Assembly (NCBI GenBank): GCA_948944455.1
Contig: CARBES010000031.1
Location: 1 to 10,858 of the forward strand
Length of the DNA stretch: 10,858 bases
DNA from: an uncultured Candidatus Saccharibacteria bacterium
Lineage (GTDB): Bacteria; Patescibacteriota; Saccharimonadia; Saccharimonadales; Saccharimonadaceae
Reading direction: 5' to 3'
Of the stretch, positions 1 to 6,397 are shown piece after piece (the stretch's first letter is position 1; every line of letters begins with the position of its first letter). A program made the position numbers and the translations under genes. The notes under the pieces are model-generated. The model was not told where the DNA came from, made no database searches, and was given only the letters and a program-made list of their open reading frames with translations.

Positions 1-560
1 TTGTCACTCCTGTGACAATTTTGCAAGCCGACCCCTCCACAGTGACTCAGATTAAAACCGTCGAAACTGACGGCTATAACGCTGTGCAACTGGGGTATGG
101 TCAGGGTAAGAATCTGAGCAAGTCGGTTTCTGGCCACGTTAAGACGGCCGGAGTCACTCCAAAGGTCTTAAAAGAGTTCCGCACCGAAGCGGAGCCAGAA
201 GTCAAGGTCGGCGACAAGCTTTCCGTTGAGAATTTCAAACTCGGCGACAAAGTCACTGTTACTGGCATTTCTAAAGGTAAAGGCTACGCCGGTACCGTCA
301 AACGTTGGAACTTTAACGAATCACGCAACACCCACGGTTTCAAGGGAAACATTCGTCGCGTAGGTTCGATTGGTTCAATGTATCCACAAAAAGTTTTCAA
401 GGGCAAACGTATGCCAGGCCGTATGGGTCACGATCAGGTAACTGTCAAGAATTTGGTAGTTGCTTTTTTGGATGCTGAAAACAACTTGATTGGTCTCAAA
501 GGCGCTGTCCCTGGTCCGAAAAAAGGTATCGTCACAGTGGTGGCAGAGGGAGAGAAGTAA
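1..560 (+). CDS. rplC: 50S ribosomal protein L3 (5' partial)
   Basis: This is the C-terminal part of large-subunit protein L3, which binds 23S rRNA early in assembly and reaches toward the peptidyl transferase centre. The reading frame is open to the left edge (first full codon at base 3). The GTG at 12 is not the start, because the residues before and after it (VTPVTILQA) match the internal L3 segment that normally follows about 20 N-terminal residues. Visible family signatures are GYNAVQLGYG, GKGYAGTVKRW, the THGFKGN...GSIG loop, KVFKGKRMPGRMG, QVTVKNL and the closing KGAVPGPKKG. The gene ends TAA two bases before rplD, and GAGAGAAG over its last codons serves as the rplD ribosome binding site. 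It is the first visible member of the S10-type cluster; rpsJ would be expected just upstream. Identity is essentially certain; only the N-terminus is missing. Confidence 0.96.
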   Translation, partial: VTPVTILQADPSTVTQIKTVETDGYNAVQLGYGQGKNLSKSVSGHVKTAGVTPKVLKEFRTEAEPEVKVGDKLSVENFKLGDKVTVTGISKGKGYAGTVKRWNFNESRNTHGFKGNIRRVGSIGSMYPQKVFKGKRMPGRMGHDQVTVKNLVVAFLDAENNLIGLKGAVPGPKKGIVTVVAEGEK

Positions 561-562
561 GT

Positions 563-1162
563 ATGGCGACGACATTGAATAAAGATATATTCGGTCTCGA
601 TGTTCAGAATCACGAACTCCTCAAGGCCGCTTACGATGCATATCTCGCCAATTCCCGTAGTTCACATGCTAAAACCTTGAAGCGTGGTGAAGTTCGCGGT
701 GGCGGTAAAAAACCATGGAAGCAGAAAGGTACTGGTCGCGCTCGTTTCGGTTCGACTCGTAACCCAATTTGGCGCCATGGTGGTGTAGCCTTTGGCCGCA
801 CCGGCGAAGAGAACTTCACTAAGAAAATGAGCAAAAACGCCAAGAAAGTTGCCGTCAAACAGGCTCTTAGCATCAAGAACGCTGATAAGGCAATCATTGT
901 CGAAAGTATCGCTACGACCGGCAAAACCAAAGAGATTGCAAAGAAGCTAAATGACTTGAAGCTAAACGACAAAACTGTTTTGATGGTTGTCGACACCAAG
1001 GCTCCAGAAATCCTTCGTGCTACAAACAACCTCGCTAACTTAAAGCTCGTCCGTGCGACTTACTTGAACGTATTTGACATTCTTAATGCCGATGCAGTCA
1101 TCTTCAGCGAAACCGCGTTAAAGGCTGCAGAAAACTGGCTACTAGATAAGGAGGAAGCATAA
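563..1162 (+). CDS. rplD: 50S ribosomal protein L4
   Basis: L4 is a 23S rRNA-binding assembly protein whose extended loop lines the nascent-peptide exit tunnel. The 199-residue product is close to the usual length of about 200-210. The tunnel loop lies around residues 40-80 and contains the diagnostic RGGGKKPWKQKGTGRARFGS and GGVAFGR segments. The C-terminal globular part holds the family-typical LMVVD (about 140-144) and the NVFDIL strand region (169-174). The ATG at 563 follows the rplC stop by two bases and is preceded by a purine-rich GAGAGAAG. The gene overlaps rplW by one base (TAATG), with AAGGAGG inside its last codons, so translational coupling is likely. In E. coli L4 also represses the S10 operon through a leader RNA; that leader would lie outside this window. 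Confidence 0.97.
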   Translation: MATTLNKDIFGLDVQNHELLKAAYDAYLANSRSSHAKTLKRGEVRGGGKKPWKQKGTGRARFGSTRNPIWRHGGVAFGRTGEENFTKKMSKNAKKVAVKQALSIKNADKAIIVESIATTGKTKEIAKKLNDLKLNDKTVLMVVDTKAPEILRATNNLANLKLVRATYLNVFDILNADAVIFSETALKAAENWLLDKEEA

Positions 1163-1587
1163 TGAGAACTGTTCAATATATTCCTCGCGCTACCGAGAAA
1201 GCCTACGTCGCTCAGACTAAGAATCAGTACATCTTCTTCGTTCCGAAGTCCGCCTCGAAACAAGAAGTTGCTAAGCAAATTACTGAAGCTTTCAAAGTTA
1301 CGGTCGTCGATGTACGCATCGCTAACCGTAAAGGCAAAGCTACTCGTTTCTCTCGCGGCAAACATGCTTATCCTGGCATTACCTATCGCGAGGATCGCAA
1401 AGTCGCTTACATCACCGTAAAAGAAGGCGACAAGATCCCGGTATTTGAAGAAGTCAAGGAAGATAAGAAAGCTGACGAAAAAGCTAGCAAGAAGGCCGAG
1501 AAAAAGACGGAAAAGAAAGCCGACAAGAAAGAGGCTAAAACGGAAAAGAAAGTAGCAAAAAAGACTACTAAAAAGGAGGATAAGTAA
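1162..1587 (+). CDS. rplW: 50S ribosomal protein L23 with Lys/Glu-rich tail
   Basis: L23 sits at the peptide tunnel exit and, in other bacteria, docks trigger factor and SRP. Residues 1-96 form the normal L23 fold: an N-terminal PRATEKAY helix start, YIFFVPKSASK, then the VVDVRI strand, the GKATRFSRGK arm and the REDRKVAYITVKEGD segment. Residues 97-141 form an extra tail made almost only of Lys, Glu, Ala, Asp and Thr, in KK-x-(E/D) steps. That makes the protein about 40 residues longer than the typical 95-100. Such tails are known on ribosomal proteins of reduced Patescibacteria, but the role here is unknown. The start overlaps the rplD stop by one base, and the stop overlaps the rplB start in the same way. 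The last codons encode KKEDK and contain AAGGAGG, the rplB ribosome binding site. Confidence 0.96.
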   Translation: MRTVQYIPRATEKAYVAQTKNQYIFFVPKSASKQEVAKQITEAFKVTVVDVRIANRKGKATRFSRGKHAYPGITYREDRKVAYITVKEGDKIPVFEEVKEDKKADEKASKKAEKKTEKKADKKEAKTEKKVAKKTTKKEDK

Positions 1588-2420
1588 TGAGCATTAAAGC
1601 TTATCGCCCAACTACTCCGGCCCAGCGTCAGAAGACTACCCAGGATTTTGACCAAATCACAACCAAGAAGCCAATGAAATCACTCTTGGCTAGCAAAAAG
1701 CAAATGGCCGGCAAGAACAACCAGGGTCGCATTACCGTGCGTCACCGTGGTGGCGGCGTCAAGCGCCATTATCGCGTCTTGACTTACTCTTTGCCACAAG
1801 GTAGCTACACTATCATGGAGATCGAATATGATCCAAACCGTAGTGCACGCATCGCCCGTGTCAAAGACCAAAACAATACATATCACTACGTCATTGCTGA
1901 TAATAATATGAAGAAAGGCGATGCTTTTGAAGCCGGCAAGGAAGCGGCTGTCGAAACTTCTAACCGTATGCCAATCGACAACATCCCAGTCGGTACCTTC
2001 ATCTATGCAATCGAGCTTACCCCAGGCCGCGGCGCTCAAATGGTCCGCTCCGCTGGTACTAGCGCTCAGCTCATGGCTAAAGAGAACGGCTATGCCACTC
2101 TCAAGATGCCATCTGGCGAAATGCGTAAAGTATTGGTTAGCTGCGAAGCTAGCATCGGCACCGTCGGCAACGAACAGCACCAGAATATCAAAATCGGTTC
2201 GGCTGGTCGCCGCCGCCGCAAAGGTATCCGCCCAACTGTCCGTGGTGTTGTCATGAACGCAACCGATCACCCACACGGTGGTGGTGACGGTGGTCGTCAC
2301 GGTACTGGTAAAGCTCCACGCACTCCATGGGGTCAGTTGACGCTTGGTTACCGTACTCGTCATAATAAGAAAACTAATAAAATGATCGTGCGCAGTCGCC
2401 ACGAAGGAAAGAGGAAATAA
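1587..2420 (+). CDS. rplB: 50S ribosomal protein L2
   Basis: L2 is the large primary rRNA-binding protein required for subunit association and peptidyl transferase activity. The 277-residue length is standard. The N-terminal RNA-binding part shows YRPTTPAQR and GRITVRHRGGGVKRHYR (about residues 48-63). The SH3-like domain carries EYDPNRSARIARV (80-92), and the C-terminal domain carries NATDHPHGGG (224-233), whose histidines (H228, H230) cover the conserved His229 region of E. coli L2. After HPHGGG the sequence reads DGGRHGTGKAPRTPWG, one of several normal variants. TAATG overlaps exist at both ends, with rplW and rpsS. The AAGGAGG site upstream lies inside the rplW tail codons. Long open frames on the opposite strand across this gene are shadows of its biased composition. 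Confidence 0.98.
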   Translation: MSIKAYRPTTPAQRQKTTQDFDQITTKKPMKSLLASKKQMAGKNNQGRITVRHRGGGVKRHYRVLTYSLPQGSYTIMEIEYDPNRSARIARVKDQNNTYHYVIADNNMKKGDAFEAGKEAAVETSNRMPIDNIPVGTFIYAIELTPGRGAQMVRSAGTSAQLMAKENGYATLKMPSGEMRKVLVSCEASIGTVGNEQHQNIKIGSAGRRRRKGIRPTVRGVVMNATDHPHGGGDGGRHGTGKAPRTPWGQLTLGYRTRHNKKTNKMIVRSRHEGKRK

Positions 2421-2710
2421 TGTCTCGGAGTCTGAAGAAAGGTCCATTCGTGGACTACAAGCTCGCGAAGAAAGTTGCTGCCCTCTCTGCCGAGGACCGC
2501 ACCGTGATCAAGACGTGGGCACGCCAATCCACTATCTCTCCAGATATGGTTGGTCGCACGATTGCTGTTCATAATGGTAAGGTGCACGTTCCTGTCTTCA
2601 TCAGCGAGAATATGGTTGGTCACAAGCTCGGCGAGTTCGCTCCAACCCGCAAATTTAAGCGCCACGGTGGTAAGAAAGCTGCCGAAGCTGCTGCAAAGGG
2701 AGGTAAATAA
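2420..2710 (+). CDS. rpsS: 30S ribosomal protein S19
   Basis: S19 is a small-subunit head protein that works with S13 near the A site. The product is 96 residues against a usual 90-93. The signature MSRSLKKGPFVD opens the protein, followed by KTWARQSTISPDMVGRTIAVHNGK, PVFISENMVGHKLGEFAPTR and KFKRHGGKK. A short Ala/Lys/Gly extension, AAEAAAKGGK, follows the usual end. The ATG overlaps the rplB stop by one base; GAAAGAGG upstream (about 2406-2413) is the ribosome binding site. Its own last codons (AAGGGAGG) supply the rplV site, with the rplV ATG two bases past the stop. Context and motifs leave no reasonable alternative. Confidence 0.97.
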   Translation: MSRSLKKGPFVDYKLAKKVAALSAEDRTVIKTWARQSTISPDMVGRTIAVHNGKVHVPVFISENMVGHKLGEFAPTRKFKRHGGKKAAEAAAKGGK

Positions 2711-2712
2711 TT

Positions 2713-3150
2713 ATGACTACTCATTTTGCTTATGCAGTTATTAAAGGCGTTGATAGTCAACCACGCAAGACCAGTGTTGTAGCTAGCCTCGCGAGAGATC
2801 GTTACGTCAGCGACGCTGTCGTGATCTTGGAAAATACTCCAAGAAGAGCTGCACGGGCTGTACGAAAAGCCATCGAAAGCGCTACCGCCAATTTGCTAAA
2901 CAATAGTGGCGTCAGCATTGATCCGAAAACCTTGAGAATTGCTCGTATTTCCGTCACGGCTGGCACTCGTATGCGTCGCTATGTTCCAGCTTCTCGCGGT
3001 CGTGCCTTGCCTTACGAAAAGATTAGCAGTAACATCTTTGTCGAAGTTGCTGGCGAGGAAAAGGCTAAGAAAGCTGAAGCTAAACCTGAACCAAAGGCAG
3101 AGAAGAAAACTAAAGAATCAGCTGCAGAAGCTGGAAAGGAGAATAAGTAA
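2713..3150 (+). CDS. rplV: 50S ribosomal protein L22 with charged C-terminal tail
   Basis: L22 binds several 23S rRNA domains and sends a beta hairpin down the exit tunnel opposite L4. Residues 1-112 make up the usual protein: QPRKTSVVASLARDRYVSDAVVILENTPRRAAR, then the long helix KAIESATANLLNN, and the hairpin AGTRMRRYVPASRGRA (about 83-98) whose tip is a known macrolide-resistance site in other bacteria. Residues 113-145 are an added low-complexity tail rich in Lys, Glu, Ala and Pro, similar in style to the L23 tail. The start lies two bases after the rpsS stop, with an AGGGAGG site inside rpsS. The stop overlaps the rpsC start by one base (TAATG), and the codons for GKENK supply an AAAGGAG site. 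Confidence 0.96.
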   Translation: MTTHFAYAVIKGVDSQPRKTSVVASLARDRYVSDAVVILENTPRRAARAVRKAIESATANLLNNSGVSIDPKTLRIARISVTAGTRMRRYVPASRGRALPYEKISSNIFVEVAGEEKAKKAEAKPEPKAEKKTKESAAEAGKENK

Positions 3151-3776
3151 TGGGTCAGAAAGTCAACCCAGTCTCTTATCGTCTCCAGATCAGCAAGGAC
3201 TGGTCGTCCAAGTGGTTTACCCGCAAAGCCGACTTCCGCAACTGGCTGGTAGAAGATTCGAAGATTCGCGACTTGATCGAAAAGCGCTTTAGCAGCCGCC
3301 CGACGATCGCTCGCATTACGATTGAGCGTAGCGCCAACCTTACAACGATCACGATTTTGACCGCCAAGGCTGGTGCCGTTATCGGCAAGCAGGGCGCTGG
3401 CATTAATGAGCTCAAAAAAGAACTCGAAAAAATTGTCAGCGGCCCAGTCCGCATCAACGTTGAAGAAGTCAAAAAGCCTGAGCTCAGCGCCAAACTAGTT
3501 GCCGAGAATATCGGGTTCCAACTCGGTAAACGCATGAATTTCCGACGCGCCGTCAAGATGGCTTGCCAATCTACTATGAATGCTGGCGCTAAGGGTATTC
3601 GTGTTGAGGTTTCTGGTCGTCTTAATGGGGCTGAAATGAGCCGCCGCGAAAAATTCATCGAGGGTTCGGTGCCTCTACATACTTTACGTGCTGATGTCGA
3701 TTTCTATACGCACCACGCGCCAACCGTTGCTGGCATTATCGGAGTAAAAGTTTGGATCTATAAGGGGGAGAAATAA
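3150..3776 (+). CDS. rpsC: 30S ribosomal protein S3
   Basis: S3 forms part of the mRNA entry tunnel on the small-subunit head and contributes to mRNA unwinding. The 208-residue product opens with MGQKVNPVSYRL, typical of the family. The type II KH domain spans about residues 40-110 with the GXXG loop as GKQG (79-82) in AGAVIGKQGAGI. The C-terminal S3 domain contains KPELSAKLVAENI (109-121), MNFRRAVK (129-136), GAKGIRVEVSGRLNGAEMSR (146-165), VPLHTLRADVD (174-184) and GVKVWIYKGE (198-207). It ends directly after this last motif, so unlike L22 and L23 it has no added tail. One-base overlap with rplV upstream; rplP starts two bases after the stop, with GGGGGAG in the last codons as its ribosome binding site. 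Confidence 0.98.
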   Translation: MGQKVNPVSYRLQISKDWSSKWFTRKADFRNWLVEDSKIRDLIEKRFSSRPTIARITIERSANLTTITILTAKAGAVIGKQGAGINELKKELEKIVSGPVRINVEEVKKPELSAKLVAENIGFQLGKRMNFRRAVKMACQSTMNAGAKGIRVEVSGRLNGAEMSRREKFIEGSVPLHTLRADVDFYTHHAPTVAGIIGVKVWIYKGEK

Positions 3777-3778
3777 CC

Positions 3779-4198
3779 ATGGCTATTCTAACACCAAGAA
3801 GAGAAGCGCATCGCAAGGTTCGCAAGGGTAAAAACCGCGGTACCGCTTCGCGCTGCAACTATGTCGCTTTCGGCGATTGGGGCTTGATGTCACTCGACAA
3901 CGAACGTGTCACCAGCCGCCAAATTGAAGCCGCCCGTCAGGCAATCACTCGCTTCGTAAAGCGTGGCGGTAAAATCTGGATTCGTATTTTCCCGCACACT
4001 CCAGTTACTAAAAAACCACTTGATGTGAAAATGGGTAGCGGTAAAGGTGAACCTCAGTTCTACGTAGCTAAGGTTAAAGCCGGCACCGTGATGTTTGAAA
4101 TTAGTGACGTCACCGAAGAGCAAGCCAAAGAGGCCTTCCGCCTAGCTGGTCATAAGCTCCCGGTTCGTACCAAGATTATTAAGAAAGAGGAGTTTTAA
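3779..4198 (+). CDS. rplP: 50S ribosomal protein L16
   Basis: L16 contacts A-site tRNA and organises the central protuberance region of the large subunit. At 139 residues it has normal length. Signatures are the basic N-terminus RKVRKGKNRG, VAFGDWGL (29-36), SRQIEAARQAITR, GGKIWIRIFPHTPVTKKP (63-80), MGSGKG (85-90) and AREAF-like AKEAFRLAGHKLPVRTK (116-132). The residue aligned with E. coli Arg81, an arginine hydroxylated by a 2-oxoglutarate oxygenase in that organism, is Lys84 here (KPLDVKMG rather than KPLAVRMG). The start follows rpsC by two bases. Only one base separates its stop from the rpsQ ATG, so rpmC (L29), normally found between them, is absent from this place. Confidence 0.97.
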   Translation: MAILTPRREAHRKVRKGKNRGTASRCNYVAFGDWGLMSLDNERVTSRQIEAARQAITRFVKRGGKIWIRIFPHTPVTKKPLDVKMGSGKGEPQFYVAKVKAGTVMFEISDVTEEQAKEAFRLAGHKLPVRTKIIKKEEF

Positions 4199-4199
4199 C

Positions 4200-4490
4200 A
4201 TGACTGGAACACTTCAAGGCATTGTTACCTCGGATAAGCGCGACAAGACTATCACCGTATCGATCGCGAGCCGAGAAACTCACCCGCTCTATCGTAAACA
4301 ATATACGAAGACTCGCAAGTATACTGCTCATGATGAAAACAACGAAGCTGGCCTTGGCGACAAAGTCGAGATCGTTGCTTGCCGCCCGATTTCTAAGACT
4401 AAAAGCTACAAGCTAGCTAAGGTTATCGAGAAATCTCGTGGCACTGTTGAGCTCAAAGACGAAGTCTTGGGTGAAGGGGAGGAGAAATAA
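4200..4490 (+). CDS. rpsQ: 30S ribosomal protein S17
   Basis: S17 is a primary 16S rRNA-binding OB-fold protein needed early in small-subunit assembly. The 96-residue product is slightly longer than the usual 82-90 because of an acidic end (LKDEVLGEGEEK). The family pattern is clear: LQGIVTSDKRDKTITVSI (5-22), HPLYRKQYTKTRKYTAHDENN (28-48, the hinge loop), GDKVEIVACRPISKTKSYKL (53-72). The ATG lies one base after the rplP stop, with AAAGAGGAG in the rplP end as ribosome binding site. The stop directly abuts the rplN ATG (TAAATG), with GGGGAGGAG before it. Confidence 0.96.
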   Translation: MTGTLQGIVTSDKRDKTITVSIASRETHPLYRKQYTKTRKYTAHDENNEAGLGDKVEIVACRPISKTKSYKLAKVIEKSRGTVELKDEVLGEGEEK

Positions 4491-4859
4491 ATGATTCAAC
4501 AGGAAACTAGATTAAAAGTTGCTGATAATAGCGGCGCCAAGGAACTTGGTGTAATCCGGGTCCTTGGTGGGACTAGAGCAAGGTATGCGCGCGTAGGTGA
4601 TATCGTCACCTGTAGCGTAAAAGACGCTTCGCCAACCGGTAACGTAAAGAAAAAGGCTGTCGTAAAGGCTGTTATTGTTCGCACCACCCAGCAAATTCGC
4701 CGTCCAGATGGCAGCACGATTCGTTTTGATGATAATGCGGCCGTGCTAGTCAACGACGACAAGACGCCAAAGGGCACTCGTGTCTTTGGGCCAGTGCCTC
4801 GCGAACTCCGCGAACTCGGCTTTAGCAAGATTATCAGCTTAGCACCGGAGGTACTATAA
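4491..4859 (+). CDS. rplN: 50S ribosomal protein L14
   Basis: L14 lies at the subunit interface and takes part in an intersubunit bridge with 16S rRNA; it also contacts L19. The 122-residue length is exactly that of the family. It opens MIQQETRLKVADNSGAKELG, followed by VIRVLGGTRARYARVGDIV, VKKKAVVKAVIVRT, RRPDGSTIRFDDNAAVLVN (69-87), GTRVFGPVPRELRE (95-108) and the terminal FSKIISLAPEVL. It has no added tail. The start abuts the rpsQ stop, and the stop overlaps the rplX start by one base, with CCGGAGG upstream of the latter. Confidence 0.98.
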   Translation: MIQQETRLKVADNSGAKELGVIRVLGGTRARYARVGDIVTCSVKDASPTGNVKKKAVVKAVIVRTTQQIRRPDGSTIRFDDNAAVLVNDDKTPKGTRVFGPVPRELRELGFSKIISLAPEVL

Positions 4860-5086
4860 TGGCTAAATGTTTGAAAGTAGGCGATCGCGTAAAAGTTATC
4901 GCTGGCGACCACAAAGGTACCGTCGCAAGCATTGTCAAAGTTGATCGAGAAGCACGCAAGGCTTTCTTGAAAGATATTGACATCCGCGAACGTCATATGC
5001 GCAAAACGCAGTTTAATCCAGCCGGTGGGAAGAAGACCGTGCACGTTGGCATCGACTTCTCCAACCTCAAAAAGGAGGATAAGTAA
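4859..5086 (+). CDS. rplX: 50S ribosomal protein L24, short form
   Basis: L24 is an assembly-initiating protein of the large subunit that binds the 5' domain of 23S rRNA near the tunnel exit. The KOW motif is plain at residues 5-30 (LKVGDRVKVIAGDHKGTVASIVKVD), followed by the conserved central region DIDIRERHMRKTQFNPAGGKKTVHVGIDFSNL. The protein then stops at 75 residues, whereas most bacterial L24 have about 100 and continue with a further strand region that is zinc-ribbon-like in many lineages. The frame is intact, so this is a real shortening, not a frameshift. One-base overlaps occur on both sides. The end (KKEDK) and its junction to the next gene repeat exactly the 20 bases of the rplW/rplB junction. 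Confidence 0.94.
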   Translation: MAKCLKVGDRVKVIAGDHKGTVASIVKVDREARKAFLKDIDIRERHMRKTQFNPAGGKKTVHVGIDFSNLKKEDK

Positions 5087-5658
5087 TGGCTGAAGCAAAA
5101 ACTATGCCAAGGTTGAAACAGCTTTATAACGACGAAATCGCTAAAAAGCTCCAGAAAGAACTTGGCCTCGAGAATATCAACCAAGTACCAAAACTTGAGA
5201 AAGTCGTGATTTCTAGCGGCGTCGGCAAAAAGCGTGAAGACAAAAAATTCACTGAAACCGTGGAACTAACGCTTCGAAAAATCACCGGGCAAGAGCCTAC
5301 CTCTCGCCTTGCGAAGAAATCAATCGCGACTTTCAAGATTCGTAAAGGTATGGGCGCGCCAGTTGGCTACCTCTCTACTCTTCGCAATGACAAAATGTAT
5401 GAATTCGTCGATCGCTTGATCAATATTACTCTGCCGCACGTTCGCGACTTCCACGGTGTGCCAAAGAATTCCTTCGATAAGCAAGGGAACTACAACCTCG
5501 GTTTGAAAGAACAGACCGTCTTCCCGGAAATTACTTTCGAAGATGCAAGCGTATTGCACGGCCTCGAAATTACATTTATCATTAAAAACGGATCCAAAGA
5601 AGGGAGCACCAAATTGTTAGAAGCATTTGGTATGCCGTTTGAAAAGGGGAGTAAGTAG
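5086..5658 (+). CDS. rplE: 50S ribosomal protein L5
   Basis: L5 binds 5S rRNA and places it in the central protuberance, forming a bridge to S13 and touching P-site tRNA. The product has 190 residues (usual about 180). Diagnostic stretches are VPKLEKVVISSGVG (34-47), TGQEPTSRLAKKSIATFKIRKGMGAPVGYLSTLR, MYEFVDRLINITLPHVRDFHGV (108-129), SFDKQGNYNLGLKEQTVFPEI (134-154) and the final LLEAFGMPF. The start overlaps rplX by one base with an AAGGAGG site. The stop is TAG, one base before the rpsN start. This gene begins a run of three TAG-terminated genes (rplE, rpsN, rpsH); every other gene in the window uses TAA. Confidence 0.98.
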   Translation: MAEAKTMPRLKQLYNDEIAKKLQKELGLENINQVPKLEKVVISSGVGKKREDKKFTETVELTLRKITGQEPTSRLAKKSIATFKIRKGMGAPVGYLSTLRNDKMYEFVDRLINITLPHVRDFHGVPKNSFDKQGNYNLGLKEQTVFPEITFEDASVLHGLEITFIIKNGSKEGSTKLLEAFGMPFEKGSK

Positions 5659-5659
5659 T

Positions 5660-5929
5660 ATGGCGAAAAAATCTGCTATTCTCCGCGACGAAAAACGGCG
5701 CAAAATGAACGAAAAATATAAAGCTAAGCGCGCTGCTTTGAAAGCTGCTGGCGATCTTGAAGGTCTCCAAAAACTTCCACGCAACGCTAGCCCAACCCGC
5801 CTCAAGAACCGCGACATGCTCGACGGTCGTCCACGTGGGTACATGCGCTACTTTGGTCTTAGCCGTATTAATTTCCGTGAAAAAGCTTCCAAGGGCGAGA
5901 TCCCGGGTGTCACTAAGAGTAGTTGGTAG
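5660..5929 (+). CDS. rpsN: 30S ribosomal protein S14, zinc-free type
   Basis: S14 is a late-assembling protein of the small-subunit head. The start is the ATG at 5660, one base after the rplE stop and eight bases after GGGGAG; the frame is open further upstream from an ATG at 5627, but that would extend into rplE and lacks family similarity. The 89-residue product begins MAKKSAILRDEKRR and contains LPRNASPTRLKNRD, GRPRGYMRYFGLSRINFRE and the terminal GEIPGVTKSSW. It has no Cys pairs, so it is the longer, zinc-independent (C-minus) form, unlike the 61-residue CXXC form encoded in the spc operon of Firmicutes such as Bacillus. It ends TAG, 15 bases before rpsH, the largest gap inside this ribosomal block. 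Confidence 0.96.
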   Translation: MAKKSAILRDEKRRKMNEKYKAKRAALKAAGDLEGLQKLPRNASPTRLKNRDMLDGRPRGYMRYFGLSRINFREKASKGEIPGVTKSSW

Positions 5930-5944
5930 GAAAGGAGAGAAGAT

Positions 5945-6346
5945 ATGTCATTACAATCAACTGATCAAATCGCCGACCTCATTACTCGCATCCGCAATGC
6001 TATCATGGTCGGAAAAACCGAAGTCCGCGTCCCAACCAGCAAACTAAAAGTTGCCGTCACCGATGGTCTCAAAAGCGCTGGCTACATCGCGAGCTACGAA
6101 GTCGAAGAAGCTAAGCCACGCGGCATCCTTCACGTTGTCATCAACGAGGAAGGTACCCCAGCTAAAATTACTGAAATCACCAAAATTTCTAAACCTGGTC
6201 GCCGCGTCTATGTTGGCGCCGAAGAAATCCCGGTGGTTAAGTCTGGTCGTGGTCTCGTGCTAATTTCAACTAGCAAGGGCATCATGACTGGTCGCGAAGC
6301 TAAGAAGCAACATCTTGGCGGCGAGATCCTAGTTAAAGTCTACTAG
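5945..6346 (+). CDS. rpsH: 30S ribosomal protein S8
   Basis: S8 is a primary 16S rRNA-binding protein of the central domain and, in E. coli, the translational repressor of the spc operon. The 133-residue product is of normal size: DQIADLITRIRNAIMVGK (7-24), VRVPTSKLKVAVTDGLKSAGYI (28-49), ITEITKISKPGRRVYV (75-90), the RNA-contacting GLVLISTSKGIMTGREAKK (102-120) and the terminal GGEILVKVY. AAGGAG at 5932-5937 precedes the ATG by seven bases and lies in a true intergenic gap. The stop is TAG. Normally rplF follows directly; here a terminator and the arginine cassette come first, and rplF appears about 4.4 kb later. Confidence 0.98.
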   Translation: MSLQSTDQIADLITRIRNAIMVGKTEVRVPTSKLKVAVTDGLKSAGYIASYEVEEAKPRGILHVVINEEGTPAKITEITKISKPGRRVYVGAEEIPVVKSGRGLVLISTSKGIMTGREAKKQHLGGEILVKVY

Positions 6347-6360
6347 ATTCAGACTACGCG

Positions 6361-6392
6361 CAAAAAGCTTCCTCTTAGGAGGAAGCTTTTTG
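6361..6392 (+). terminator. Intrinsic terminator after rpsH
   Basis: A perfect 14-bp stem (6361-6374 with 6379-6392) closes a TTAG loop; the lower stem pairs five As with five Ts, so the T-run forms the end of the right arm. It begins 14 bases past the rpsH stop. The stem is nearly palindromic, so it may act in both directions, but only plus-strand transcription reaches it here. It separates the ribosomal block from the arginine cassette. Confidence 0.9.
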
Positions 6393-6397
6393 TATGG

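Noticed and set aside
12..14. GTG as the start of the L3 gene.
   Set aside because: The frame is open upstream and the flanking residues match an internal L3 segment, so the gene begins outside the window.
1921..2256. A 111-codon plus-strand frame inside rplB in another phase.
   Set aside because: It lies fully within L2, has no independent ribosome binding site and reads as Ser/Leu/Ala-rich shadow sequence.
1680..2447. A 255-codon open frame on the minus strand across rplB.
   Set aside because: It is antisense to a certain L2 gene, has Thr/Asp/Val-rich low-complexity translation without recognisable motifs, and arises from codon bias of the sense gene.
4496..5098. A 200-codon minus-strand frame across rplN and rplX.
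   Set aside because: It is antisense to two well-supported genes with no recognisable family or ribosome binding site.
5627..5659. ATG at 5627 as the rpsN start.
   Set aside because: It would overlap rplE by over 30 bases, and the S14 family N-terminus begins at the ATG at 5660.
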